Source: Bacillota bacterium (GTDB lineage: Bacteria; Bacillota; Clostridia; Acetivibrionales; DSM-1351). Taken from it: 50,752 nucleotides of DNA. The translations under genes and the position numbers were made by a program. The notes beneath the pieces are model-generated. The model had not been told where the DNA came from, did not search any database, and saw nothing but the letters and a program-made list of their open reading frames with translations. Below are positions 1 to 8,431 of the stretch, in pieces; position 1 is the first letter of the stretch, and every line of letters begins with the position of its first letter. Location of the stretch: positions 1 to 50,752 of the forward strand of contig JAEZIB010000100.1 in the NCBI GenBank assembly GCA_023416275.1, written 5' to 3'.

Positions 1-346
1 CTAGTAGATTACCTTTTAGAACAGGCACAACAACATTATGTTCACTAAATGCCTTTAGAACATTAGTAAGCTCTTTTTGATAATATGCATTTCTTTCCCC
101 ATAAACCTGCCAATTTGCATCTAAAAGACGAGATATTTCCTTTTCAAGCTTATCAACCAATTTGAACTTTTTCAGGTTATAGTAAAACATACCTGCTGTT
201 CTGTGAGTTATCATCTGGAAAATTATATCTGCCCAATTTAGATGGCTGTTAAGAATTTCTTCCAATCTAGCCCCCTGTGCTTCCTCTACTTCAATTGCTG
301 TCATTAATACCAACTGTCTTTCTAATGAAAGTTCATCTCTTTTCAT
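1..346 (-). CDS. NTP_transf_5-like nucleotidyltransferase family protein (partial, N-terminal 115 residues)
   Basis: Reading frame from ATG at 346 that runs off the left edge of the window, so only the N-terminal part is present. It starts 3 bp after the stop of the ligase gene, so it is the next cistron of the same operon. Visible pattern: a helical N-terminus, a HRTAGMFYYNLKKF stretch near residues 48-61, and VVVPVLKGNLL at the cut end. The Leu-Lys-Gly motif after a 'search for the occupant' helical region is typical of the uncharacterised nucleotidyltransferase family PF14907 (NTP_transf_5), often found in peptide and NRPS-like biosynthetic clusters. The catalytic Asp residues would lie beyond the window edge, so activity cannot be judged. 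Confidence 0.6.
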   Translation of the reverse strand, partial: MKRDELSLERQLVLMTAIEVEEAQGARLEEILNSHLNWADIIFQMITHRTAGMFYYNLKKFKLVDKLEKEISRLLDANWQVYGERNAYYQKELTNVLKAFSEHNVVVPVLKGNLL

Positions 347-349
347 TTT

Positions 350-1867
350 CTAATTCCCCCTATTTTGGATTTCATTTTCATAAAAGTTTTTGAGTACATT
401 TTTGTTAAGTTTGCCCATTTCATTTCTTGGTATCTTTTCAACTATTGCAATTTCTCTAGGAATTTTTCTATCCTCCAGATTTGCACGACACCATTTATAT
501 AAATCTTGGACTAATACATTCTCCCCTTCAACTACACGAACCATCGCAACAATTTTCTGACCTAATTTTTCATCATCTATTCCTAATACAACAGCTTCTT
601 TAATTAAGGGATTCATAAGCAGTATCTGCTCAATTTCAATAGGATACACATTATTTCCACCCTGTATAATTAAGTCATCTGTTCTACCAACAATAAAATA
701 CAGACCTTGTTTATTTTTGTAGCCTTTATCTTTAGTCCTTAACCCCTTATCTGTTATTGCCTGCAAGGTCTTATCTTTGTATTTGTAATATCCGTCCATA
801 ATGTAATCGGTATGAACAAATATTTCACCTATCTCATCTGCTTCGCAAATAGATCCGTCATCACGATAAATTTTCATGTCACAGCCTTTTATAGGTCTTC
901 CTACCGTACCGGGATATTCTAATACATCCTCATTACATGCAAAGGAAACTCTCACTGCTGCCTCCGACAAACCATAGGCATTGTAAAGAGCAACATTCTT
1001 AAACTTTTCCTTAGTCTTTAAGAATACACTTTCAGGTGTTATCATTGCTCCAAGAATAATTCTCTTCATAGAGCTGGTATCAAACTTATCTATAAAAGGA
1101 TAATCAAGTATTTGTACAAGCATTGTTCTCACTAAATATGTTGTTGTTGGCCGCAACTCTTGGATTGTCTTTAAAAAGATAGCAGGATGATATAAATCAT
1201 TTAGCAGAATAACACATGCTCCGCAGCTGATAGCCATGAGAAAATCACTAGCTATTGGTCCTGCTTGCGTTAGAGGTCTTGCCATAAGGAAACTATCTTC
1301 ATTAGTAAATTGCAAAACCTCTGCAACTGCTAATGCATTACCAGAAACCGCATAATTAGAGAGCACTACTCCTTTTGGCTCTGAGGTGGAACCTCCTGTA
1401 AAACAAATGCCAAATGTGCCCTCTTTAAGGTCCTCAGTAATAATTTTTTCAGAATCAAATTTGTAAACCTGTACTTCAAATTCATTTTCTAAAACAACAA
1501 TATACTTAATTTGCAGTCTATCCTTAACCTTACTAACTTCATTATATCCATTTTTGTCTGTAACCAAAAATTCAATGTCGGCGTAATTGATTCTTTCACA
1601 TAGTGATTCCCCTTTTAGTTGATACGAAAGAGGTACTACCAGTTTATTTTGTTTGTTCAAAGCAAACAGATATGTAATGAACTGTGGACTGTTCGGAAGA
1701 AAAATACCGCCTATCTTAAAGTCCATACTATCAATAAAATCTGATGTCTTCAAAACTAACCCCATCATTTGTGCATAAGTGAATTGTGAATTTTCATGGA
1801 CCAACATAAAATTATTCGGAAACTTGTTATAACTCTCTGTAAATAAACCCCATGGTGAATAATTCAA
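350..1867 (-). CDS. Stand-alone acyl/aminoacyl-AMP ligase (ANL superfamily adenylation enzyme)
   Basis: 505 residues, the usual length of a free-standing adenylation domain. Visible motifs: phosphate-binding loop TGGSTSEPKG (about 157-166), YNAYGLSEAA (about 295-304, A5), the TKDKG form of the usual TGD motif (about 378-382), GRTDDLIIQGGNNVYPIEIE (394-413, hinge and A8), and the C-terminal GKLNK with candidate catalytic Lys486. Such enzymes activate a carboxylic or amino acid with ATP and load it onto a carrier protein thiol or CoA. With an acyl carrier protein in the same operon, loading that carrier is the likely job (inference); the substrate cannot be read from sequence. Start: TTG at 1867, because the in-frame codon at 1876-1874 is a stop and GAGAGGG lies upstream. 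Cytosolic. Confidence 0.85.
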   Translation of the reverse strand: MNYSPWGLFTESYNKFPNNFMLVHENSQFTYAQMMGLVLKTSDFIDSMDFKIGGIFLPNSPQFITYLFALNKQNKLVVPLSYQLKGESLCERINYADIEFLVTDKNGYNEVSKVKDRLQIKYIVVLENEFEVQVYKFDSEKIITEDLKEGTFGICFTGGSTSEPKGVVLSNYAVSGNALAVAEVLQFTNEDSFLMARPLTQAGPIASDFLMAISCGACVILLNDLYHPAIFLKTIQELRPTTTYLVRTMLVQILDYPFIDKFDTSSMKRIILGAMITPESVFLKTKEKFKNVALYNAYGLSEAAVRVSFACNEDVLEYPGTVGRPIKGCDMKIYRDDGSICEADEIGEIFVHTDYIMDGYYKYKDKTLQAITDKGLRTKDKGYKNKQGLYFIVGRTDDLIIQGGNNVYPIEIEQILLMNPLIKEAVVLGIDDEKLGQKIVAMVRVVEGENVLVQDLYKWCRANLEDRKIPREIAIVEKIPRNEMGKLNKNVLKNFYENEIQNRGN

Positions 1868-1930
1868 ATTGCATCATCCCTCTCATATTAACCTCCCACT
1901 TGGCTCCAAAAATTTGAAAGCCTTCAGTGG

Positions 1931-1955
1931 ATAACCTCTGCTTTACAGAGGTTAT
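1931..1955 (-). promoter_or_regulatory. Intercistronic perfect hairpin between the BtrH-like and ligase genes
   Basis: ATAACCTCTG and CAGAGGTTAT form a perfect 10-bp stem around a 5-nt loop, about 10 bp past the BtrH-like stop codon and about 65 bp before the ligase TTG start. On the minus (transcribed) strand no run of T follows, so it is not a clean intrinsic terminator. It could stabilise the upstream mRNA half or act as a partial attenuator, giving more carrier protein and acyltransferase than ligase (inference). Confidence 0.5.
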
Positions 1956-1964
1956 TCGTTCCTT

Positions 1965-3089
1965 TTACTTAAACAAATTACCTAGACTTGATATTACCTT
2001 CTGTTCATTTATAACAACCTCATTAAGCTGACTAATAATGTCATCTAAGAGTGCTAACTTCTTTGTAATCCCTAATTTTAAAGATAGATTTGCACATATA
2101 TCCCAATGTTTTGATGACTCTTCTAGTTGATTTGATATTTCTTCTTGAGAATTTTGAGGTATTAATTCATTAAGCTCATTTATAAAGGTCTTAAATCTTT
2201 TTCTGCTTCTGGCTATAGTCTTAAAAGTCTCATTATAATAGGTTTTAAACATATACTGTCTCGTCTCAGATAATGCTTCAGACTTTTTACTATCAAAATC
2301 ACTAATCAAAGTATTAATTGCTTCAAATCCACATTGATACCCAAGAACATCTTTTTCACTGTTCATTCTGCTGCAGCTTTCCTTCAAAGTAGCAATAATT
2401 CTATCAGTTTGAACTTTGAAGTCTTTATAGTTTTCCACCTCGCACCATACATTTTGAATTGGTCTTGTATATTCTCCCATCATTGCATTACTTAAAGGAT
2501 TATCAGAAGCTCTAGCCATCCGTATCTCATCTATTTGCAATTTGCCGTCAAAATCACTATTGGACAGTTTGTATTTGTCAAATAACTCATACCAACCTTC
2601 CTCTTCATTGTATCCAGTTATCACTACATAATGGAGTCCGTGTTCCTTTTGATATGCTCTGTGATACCTCATATAAAACAGGTCTACAGCTGCTACAACA
2701 GGAATATCCTGATCTATCAATTCCTTTACTCTGTTATATGCACCATCCGTGTTATTTTCTATATACATTTTTACAATAATTTGGTCTTTAGCTGTTGTAG
2801 CTTTTTGGTCAATATTACTTTCATAAAGCTCTGGTACCGGAAAATATGCTTGTTCAAATGATGTGTTTAACTCTTTTTCTGAAAATTCAACTGAGGTGTT
2901 GTACTTATATAGATAATTTACTCCCATGTATCCTGTTTCCTTATCATATAAAAACGAGAGGTAATCTGCCAATATTATATTTGGATTTAGCCCTAAATAC
3001 AACAATTGAGCTGATAATGCATTATGGAAGCAGTCACTTACATATGGTTCGAAAAATCTAGGTACGTTTTTAATATCTTTCATTGCCAT
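1965..3089 (-). CDS. BtrH-like papain-fold acyltransferase
   Basis: 374 residues. The N-terminus carries DCFHNALSAQLLYLG, the hallmark of the BtrH N-terminal domain (PF14399), with candidate nucleophile Cys20. A candidate catalytic His153 lies in HGLHYVVITGY and Asp171 in YELFDKY, in the order Cys-His-Asp of papain-like enzymes. In butirosin biosynthesis BtrH moves an acyl group from an acyl carrier protein onto an amine; related cysteine-protease-like proteins form amide bonds in other carrier-protein pathways. About residues 225-374 are mostly helical and match no domain I can name. The gene follows the ACP by 41 bp and precedes the ligase by 97 bp, which supports transfer of the ACP-bound acyl group (inference). 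The acceptor is unknown. Confidence 0.75.
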   Translation of the reverse strand: MAMKDIKNVPRFFEPYVSDCFHNALSAQLLYLGLNPNIILADYLSFLYDKETGYMGVNYLYKYNTSVEFSEKELNTSFEQAYFPVPELYESNIDQKATTAKDQIIVKMYIENNTDGAYNRVKELIDQDIPVVAAVDLFYMRYHRAYQKEHGLHYVVITGYNEEEGWYELFDKYKLSNSDFDGKLQIDEIRMARASDNPLSNAMMGEYTRPIQNVWCEVENYKDFKVQTDRIIATLKESCSRMNSEKDVLGYQCGFEAINTLISDFDSKKSEALSETRQYMFKTYYNETFKTIARSRKRFKTFINELNELIPQNSQEEISNQLEESSKHWDICANLSLKLGITKKLALLDDIISQLNEVVINEQKVISSLGNLFK

Positions 3090-3130
3090 TATTACAACAC
3101 TCCTAAAAGGTATTTAATTTTGCAGGTGTA

Positions 3131-3376
3131 TTATAGCTTTTTTTCTATGTAATCACAAATTGCTTTGCCAGTAGAAAAATATTCATAAGTAAGCAAATTA
3201 CTATCGATAGAGATTTCAAATTCGCACTCAATTTCAATCAAAAGTTCTACTAAACCAATGGAGTCTATACCATAATTGTCTCTCAAATCACAATCCATAT
3301 TAATGTTATCCCCATTAAACTGACTGCGGGCTTTCAATAGCTCAGATATTTTTTCTTCAATTTCCTCTCTTTTCAT
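3131..3376 (-). CDS. Acyl/peptidyl carrier protein
   Basis: 81 residues, the normal size of a discrete carrier protein. The sequence YGIDSIGLVELLIEIE contains the phosphopantetheine attachment site, with Ser39 in GIDSIG, followed by the acidic helix II that docks partner enzymes. No phosphopantetheinyl transferase is seen in the window. It is the first gene of the minus-strand operon, with a clear ribosome-binding site (AAGGGGAG) before its ATG. Context with an adenylating ligase and a BtrH-like acyltransferase points to a dedicated carrier of a specialised pathway rather than fatty-acid AcpP, though the sequence alone does not exclude the latter. Confidence 0.9.
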   Translation of the reverse strand: MKREEIEEKISELLKARSQFNGDNINMDCDLRDNYGIDSIGLVELLIEIECEFEISIDSNLLTYEYFSTGKAICDYIEKKL

Positions 3377-4122
3377 AACAAATACTCCCCTTCTTAATAA
3401 TTAGATAAATACTGTTTTCTCATAATTGCATCATTTTTACAAATGTGAATCAACTTCATGACTTATTGCATTTTTTATTTAATCATTAGCACCTTAATCC
3501 TATATGCCAATGATATTAACTTTTACATGTACAGATTATTTAAATGAACGTAACTTTTAAATCTCCTATATACAATTTATTAAGCCCATTTGCATCAAGT
3601 CATTATATGCCAATTAATACTTTTGGAACAATATCATTTTTTATATAATCAATTTTCTGAGCAATATCATATTTCTGTTACCTATATAATCAACTATTAT
3701 GTATACATATATTACTTTTATAATTATGTGTATTTTTTATGTTAAGCTATCATATAAAATCAATAACAACTCAACATGGATAATCCTCCAGCTAGCGGAA
3801 TCTATGTAGATAATTTGAAGGCATCTATCCGCAATTTTTCTGTAAATAAAAGTAATATTATAGGTATAATATGCACTCTCCCAAAAATATCCTAAAATTA
3901 GTATATAACATTGCATCTAGAACTGTCAAACCTCAAAATTCGACCTTTTCCCCTTAATAATCATAATCTTCGCGTATGTATTAAGCTTTTAATATCATCA
4001 AATGGATATCCATAAAATATTAAATATTCCTTTATTCGACTTTTGCCATTTGAACAACTATGTCTAAACTCCACCCAAACTTACTTCCTTTTATTCACAT
4101 AAGCCTTTATAAATATCTTGTA
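3377..4122. other. Long AT-rich intergenic region upstream of the carrier-protein operon
   Basis: No supported gene. It separates the LacI-type regulator (ends 4123) from the ACP start and must hold the promoter of the biosynthetic operon. Short direct repeats are visible: TATATGCCAAT near 3502 and again near 3605, and a pair of longer imperfect repeats beginning CAATATCAT and ending TATATAATCAA at 3629-3652 and 3662-3693. They could be regulator sites or chance in AT-rich DNA. Confidence 0.5.
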
Positions 4123-5157
4123 CTAAGAGTTGTTGTTATTTACTAATTGTTTAACTGATTCTCTTTTTACCAAGGATGCTGATAAAAGAATTTTCTCTGA
4201 TATTCCAGTACCACTCTCTATTCTTTCAATGAGCTTACGTACAGCTATCTTTCCCATCAATTCTTTTTCTACCTTCAAAGTAGTTAATTCAGGTGTCACA
4301 CTTTTTGCAGTTTCAATATCATCAAATCCAATAATTGAGACTTCATTTGGTATTGAAATGTTCATATTTTTCATTGCTTTCAATATGATTATTGCTTGGG
4401 CATCATTACAGCAAACATAAGCTGTGGGTAGTCCTTCCTGAGATTTTATCACGCTAATTATTTTTTCTACCTCTTCGCTTGATAAATTATCCAAACCTTT
4501 GTCAAGCACAGAGTATCCTTCATTCATTTCAAGATTGTACTCTTTTAGTGCTTTTGTATATCCCTGATATCTGTCATAAAAACTAACAGATAATGAAATA
4601 TCCCCTATAAACCCTATTTTGTTATGTCCACTCTTAATTAAATATTCTGTTGCAAGATATCCACCGCAATGGTTATCTGTTAATATACAATCCATTGGTA
4701 AATTGTCAAAATAATTATCAACCATAATAACGGGTAAATTATATGAGATTATTGATTTTATAGTTTTGGGTGAATTTCTTCCAAGTGTAATTATACCTGA
4801 AATCATTCCATCCTTAATGGAATTTGGCATTCCAAATATTTCTTCATTCTCATCATAATAATGTATTATTGTATTTAAATTGTTCTTTCTTGCCTCATCT
4901 TCTATGCCCAGCTGAATATAGCTGAAAAATCCAATTGAATCACGGGTGCTTTTTGCTATAACAAGGCACAGGTTACGCGTATTTAAAGCCTTTACAGCGT
5001 TTGACTTATAATGATATCCCATGCTTATAGCAGTATCTTCGATTGATTTTCTTGTTGTTTCACTAATACCTGACATCCCTCTCAATGCTAAAGAAACTGT
5101 ATTTTTTGATATTCCAAGTTTCTTCGCTATCGTATCCATTGTAACTTTCTTTGGCAT
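4123..5157 (-). CDS. LacI/GalR-family transcriptional regulator
   Basis: 344 residues, full length for the family. The N-terminal helix-turn-helix (about 3-50) reads TMDTIAKKLGISKNTVSLAL, followed by the GISETTRKSI hinge region typical of LacI proteins; the rest (about 60-335) is a periplasmic-binding-protein-like effector domain, with the conserved GLPTAYVCCNDAQA and VSIIGFDDIETAKSVTPELT segments. Likely senses a sugar or sugar phosphate and represses or activates carbohydrate genes; the ligand is not readable. Start ATG is preceded by GGAGGACAT. It is followed, same strand, by a 746-bp gap before the ACP operon, so control of that operon is possible but unproven. No transporter or glycosidase gene is adjacent. 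Confidence 0.9.
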   Translation of the reverse strand: MPKKVTMDTIAKKLGISKNTVSLALRGMSGISETTRKSIEDTAISMGYHYKSNAVKALNTRNLCLVIAKSTRDSIGFFSYIQLGIEDEARKNNLNTIIHYYDENEEIFGMPNSIKDGMISGIITLGRNSPKTIKSIISYNLPVIMVDNYFDNLPMDCILTDNHCGGYLATEYLIKSGHNKIGFIGDISLSVSFYDRYQGYTKALKEYNLEMNEGYSVLDKGLDNLSSEEVEKIISVIKSQEGLPTAYVCCNDAQAIIILKAMKNMNISIPNEVSIIGFDDIETAKSVTPELTTLKVEKELMGKIAVRKLIERIESGTGISEKILLSASLVKRESVKQLVNNNNS

Positions 5158-5655
5158 ATGTCCTCCATATATATTTCAATTCACACTTAATATAACATTT
5201 CTTATTTTACGTTTTGGCCCTTTATTTATTCCATATATTACATCTCAAATTATAACACATGTACATTTTTATTTACAGCATTTAGGTAACAATACATAAC
5301 ATTATTTAATTTACAATTTTTATAATTCATACATAATATATTGATAAATATAGTGGTAATTGTTTGATTTTCAAGGCGTTATTATTAATGTAAAATTGCT
5401 GCTGATACATTTGCTGCTCTAGCATAAGCAAATGCAGATAAATGGGTTAGCTATATTAAGGCTAATTCACAAAACTGGTAGCTGGTGACGCTGGCATATG
5501 TTAACTGTTACCAAATTTTACACATCTTAAACCATCCTACATTTCGCCAGTGACACCGGTGATACAAATAGCAATTAAAAAGTGTATGGTCATTGCTTGA
5601 TTGCTCAAAAATGCGAAGAGAACGATGAACGCACGAAATGTACACTTCGCATTTT
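5158..5655. other. Intergenic region upstream of the LacI gene
   Basis: AT-rich, with no supported gene. A short open stretch at about 5395-5483 on the plus strand reads roughly ANADKWVSYIKANSQNW after an in-frame stop and has no start signal; it may be a gene relic or chance. The right end (5595-5655) holds the repeated terminator hairpin of the UbiB-like gene. Confidence 0.4.
5612..5651 (-). terminator. Terminator hairpin of the UbiB-like gene, copy 1 of a repeated element
   Basis: TGCGAAG and CTTCGCA arms around a 26-nt loop, followed on the minus strand by TTTTT, directly after the TGA of the UbiB-like gene. The same hairpin, with nearly the same loop, recurs at 40715-40754 directly after mbl. 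The flank GCTTGATTGCTC is also shared (5595 and 40669). Confidence 0.7.
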
Positions 5656-7248
5656 TCAAGGTTTCTTTTTTCTTATGTCGAATATCAGCCAACCACCAAG
5701 AATCAGTGATACTGCATATCCTAGTACTCCAATCAAGGGTATTCCCAATAATTTCAGTTCCATATCTGTAGTACAAATTAGACTTGAACCAATCAGCAAT
5801 CCAGCATTAATAATACAAATAACCAATTTGTTTACCATTTTATCAATAGCAGTTAGCGGCTCTTCTGAACCTGTGAGCTCCATATTCACCTTTGTCTGGC
5901 CTTTGATTGTCATTTTTAAAATATCTGAAAGCTGTGAGGGAATATCCAAAGTCTTTCTAGCCGAGCCATATAACGTCTTTCCTACCTTTAATATCTCTTG
6001 TGACAAGTCTATATTATTTAATATTTGTGAAGCCATTCTGTTTGTCATTACTTGAACAATATTTATATCAGGAGAAATCTTAGCCAATACACCTTCTATT
6101 GTTATTATTCCGCGACTTAACATACTCATTCCCTTTGGCATGGATACACCGTGGGTATTTGCAAGAATAAGAAACTCCTCCATTATAATTCCCAAGTCCA
6201 TGTCTCCAATGCTCATATTCCCGTATTTAGACAACATATCACTAATATCTGAGTACATCCTTAAATGATTAATCCTGCCCTTATGATTGCCAAGGGTTAT
6301 TAATATGTTCTTTATTTCATCTATGTTATTTTCTGCAATGGCTTTGATTGCATTTTTAAACAGCTGCTTATCTCTATTAGACAGCCTTCCCATCATTCCC
6401 AAATCAATCCAAACAATTTCTCCACCTCTAATTCGAATGTTGCCAGGATGGGGATCAGCATGAAAAAACGCATCATCAATAATTTGCTTTATGTAATTAT
6501 CAGCAAGCTTTAATCCAATTTCATTTAAATCGTATCCCATTGAAGCGAGCGTCTCAGTATCATCTATCTGAACACCTTCAATATATTCCATTACAAGCAC
6601 TTTTGATGTAGTGAATTTATGTTCTATTTTAGGGCAAGTGGAATACACAATATCCCTATTATAATCATAGAATTCTTCTGCATGACGTGCTTCAATAAGA
6701 AAATCCATTTCTTGACTAGTCACGGTCCACATTTCATCAAGTATTATTCCAAAATCCACTATATTTCCTGTATTAACAGCAATCTTTAAAATCTTTGAGG
6801 CTTTTCTGAGTAACGATATATCACGAGCCATAATATCCTTAATGCCCGGTCGTTGCACCTTAACAACAACCTTGTCCCCATTTTTAAGAATTGCAAAATG
6901 TGCTTGAGCAATAGAAGCTGACCCTAAAGGCGCACTGTCGAAGCTTTGGAACACCTCATCGAGCTCTGTTCCATATTCGTCCTCAATAACTTTTTTTACC
7001 TCAGAAAATTCCATTGGTTTCACATCAGCACGTAGCTTCTCAAGTTCTTTACAGTACTCTGTTGGAAGTATTTCGTTACGCATGGACATAATTTGGCCAA
7101 GCTTAACAAAAGTAGGACCCAATTCTTCTATTATCTTCCTCAGCTTTTCTGGTGTAATCCCCTTAACAAGATCATTTTTTACCAGTACTGAAACTATTTG
7201 ACCTAGTCTTTTTTTATTATTATCGCTACTATTCTCCTGTCTCCCCAT
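5656..7248 (-). CDS. ABC1/UbiB (AarF)-family atypical kinase-like protein
   Basis: 530 residues from the chosen ATG at 7248; a longer frame starts at 7275, but GGAGAGG lies about 10 bases before 7248. Family marks: the KLGQ motif (about 49-52), the Ala-rich loop PLGSASIAQAH, VVVKVQRPG with the ATP-site Lys (about 130), DPHPGN (about 265-270) and IDLGMMG (the DFG-like segment, about 282). The C-terminus has two hydrophobic helices (about 470-525), probably a membrane anchor. UbiB proteins are ATPases linked to quinone or isoprenoid lipid handling in respiring bacteria; in an anaerobic clostridium the lipid client is unknown. The start overlaps the phasin-like gene by 20 bp, so the two are probably translationally coupled. 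Confidence 0.88.
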   Translation of the reverse strand: MGRQENSSDNNKKRLGQIVSVLVKNDLVKGITPEKLRKIIEELGPTFVKLGQIMSMRNEILPTEYCKELEKLRADVKPMEFSEVKKVIEDEYGTELDEVFQSFDSAPLGSASIAQAHFAILKNGDKVVVKVQRPGIKDIMARDISLLRKASKILKIAVNTGNIVDFGIILDEMWTVTSQEMDFLIEARHAEEFYDYNRDIVYSTCPKIEHKFTTSKVLVMEYIEGVQIDDTETLASMGYDLNEIGLKLADNYIKQIIDDAFFHADPHPGNIRIRGGEIVWIDLGMMGRLSNRDKQLFKNAIKAIAENNIDEIKNILITLGNHKGRINHLRMYSDISDMLSKYGNMSIGDMDLGIIMEEFLILANTHGVSMPKGMSMLSRGIITIEGVLAKISPDINIVQVMTNRMASQILNNIDLSQEILKVGKTLYGSARKTLDIPSQLSDILKMTIKGQTKVNMELTGSEEPLTAIDKMVNKLVICIINAGLLIGSSLICTTDMELKLLGIPLIGVLGYAVSLILGGWLIFDIRKKKP

Positions 7249-7606
7249 CAGTATCTGTCCTCTCCAATTCCGCAAGCTTAGCCTTAATTGCAGCTATCTC
7301 TTCCTTGCTTAGTTTTTCAAGCTGCTGGGCAATAGACAGCACATTTTTATCAGATGTACCTGTTTCTGATGAATTAGTGTTAGCTTTATCTACATCTGGT
7401 GTATCACATGTACTATAGGGGCCTTTTATCTTTGAATTAATATTTCTTTTAAGCTCTTCATTTAAAACCTTTCCCTGCTCAACAGTAAATTCACCCTTTT
7501 TTACAAGCTCGTCTAATACTTGTTTTGATTTTTCAGCCGTTGTTGCAACTGCACCTATTCCAGCTAGTACAATCTTTTTTAAATCATCACTAATATTATT
7601 AATCAT
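7229..7606 (-). CDS. Phasin-like family small protein
   Basis: 125 residues. The N-terminal part (DLKKIVLAGIGAVATTAEKS and the following KGEFTVEQGKVLNEELK) has the amphipathic-helix pattern of the phasin / polyhydroxyalkanoate-granule-associated family as seen in clostridia. A Ser/Thr-rich linker (about 68-85) leads to a charged helix with LEKLSKEEIAAIKAKLAELE (about 92-111), likely a coiled coil. It precedes, with a 20-bp overlap, the UbiB-like gene, which suggests that the two proteins act together at a membrane or lipid surface (inference). No PHA synthase is seen in the window. Confidence 0.65.
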   Translation of the reverse strand: MINNISDDLKKIVLAGIGAVATTAEKSKQVLDELVKKGEFTVEQGKVLNEELKRNINSKIKGPYSTCDTPDVDKANTNSSETGTSDKNVLSIAQQLEKLSKEEIAAIKAKLAELERTDTDGETGE

Positions 7607-7752
7607 AACATCCTCCTACGCCCCATATGGGCACATAAATTAATGTAATAAAACACCATATTCGCACAAGGTTTGAAACACATATCCTTTTGGTCAATCT
7701 GATATACTATTAAAGTACCCATTTGAATTTAAAAAAATCACAACATATTAAT

Positions 7753-8316
7753 TCATAACTTATTTTTTATTGCTTTCCACTCATCAATTAGTATTCCATA
7801 GTGTTTTTCATCATCCCAAACGCCATTCTTGAATCTAACTTTCTTGAGCTCACCCTCTTTGGTCATCCCAACTTTTATCATGATATTTTCTGATTTAAAA
7901 TTATTAGAATTACATCTAGCGCATATCTTATGTAGTCCTAGCTTTGTAAAGCCAAGTTCAATAAGTGAATTGGCAAGCTCGGCAGCATAGCCCTTTCCCC
8001 AGTATTGAGGAAGTAAAAAGTAACCTATTTCGCCACATCCGCCATTAGAATTCAGACTTTGAATAACCATATCGGCAAACCCAATAAATATATCCTCTTC
8101 ACTCAGAAAAACAGCATAAGCATAAGAATTATTCTTATTAATCCTTCCATCATGATTAAGAAATCCCTTATAAAACTCTCTCATTTCCTCTTCATTTTCT
8201 ATTTTATCTATCCATGCATACTTCATTACCTGTTCATTTGAAAATATAGAGCAAAACAGCTGATAGTCCTGCTCAGTAAAATATCTGTATTTTAGTCGTT
8301 GGCTTTCGAATTTCAT
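7753..8316 (-). CDS. GNAT-family N-acetyltransferase (RimJ/RimL type)
   Basis: 187 residues from the ATG at 8316. The frame extends to 8343, but GGAGGTTAGA sits directly before 8316 and the family consensus start (FESQRLKYRYFTEQDYQLF) fits there. Domain marks: the substrate strand IGFADMVIQ, then GEIGYFLLPQYWGKGYAAEL, which includes the acetyl-CoA pyrophosphate loop Q-x-x-G-x-G/A, and GLHKICARCNSNNFKSENIMIKVGM, typical of ribosomal-protein Ser/Ala N-acetyltransferase relatives. Substrate unknown: protein N-termini, amino acids or a small amine are all possible. Apparently monocistronic, with a perfect inverted repeat just upstream (8334-8373). Confidence 0.85.
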   Translation of the reverse strand: MKFESQRLKYRYFTEQDYQLFCSIFSNEQVMKYAWIDKIENEEEMREFYKGFLNHDGRINKNNSYAYAVFLSEEDIFIGFADMVIQSLNSNGGCGEIGYFLLPQYWGKGYAAELANSLIELGFTKLGLHKICARCNSNNFKSENIMIKVGMTKEGELKKVRFKNGVWDDEKHYGILIDEWKAIKNKL

Positions 8317-8333
8317 TCTAACCTCCATATAAA

Positions 8334-8373
8334 TTAGCTTCAATTAATATATTATTCTATTAATTGAAGCTAA
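8334..8373. promoter_or_regulatory. Perfect 16-bp inverted repeat in the GNAT gene leader
   Basis: TTAGCTTCAATTAATA (8334-8349) and TATTAATTGAAGCTAA (8358-8373) are exact reverse complements separated by 8 bases. It lies 18 bp upstream of the GNAT start and 58 bp past the end of the transglutaminase-like gene. It could be an operator, a 5' UTR hairpin, or the terminator of the upstream minus-strand gene; a T-rich tail is weak on that strand. Confidence 0.5.
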
Positions 8374-8431
8374 TATTCTTAACAAACATATATTTTTTAA
8401 AGCATAAACCAACTTCCCAAAATCTTTCCCT

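Noticed and set aside
5582..6055. Plus-strand 157-codon frame
   Set aside because: It is antisense to the UbiB-like coding region, whose motifs are clear on the minus strand.
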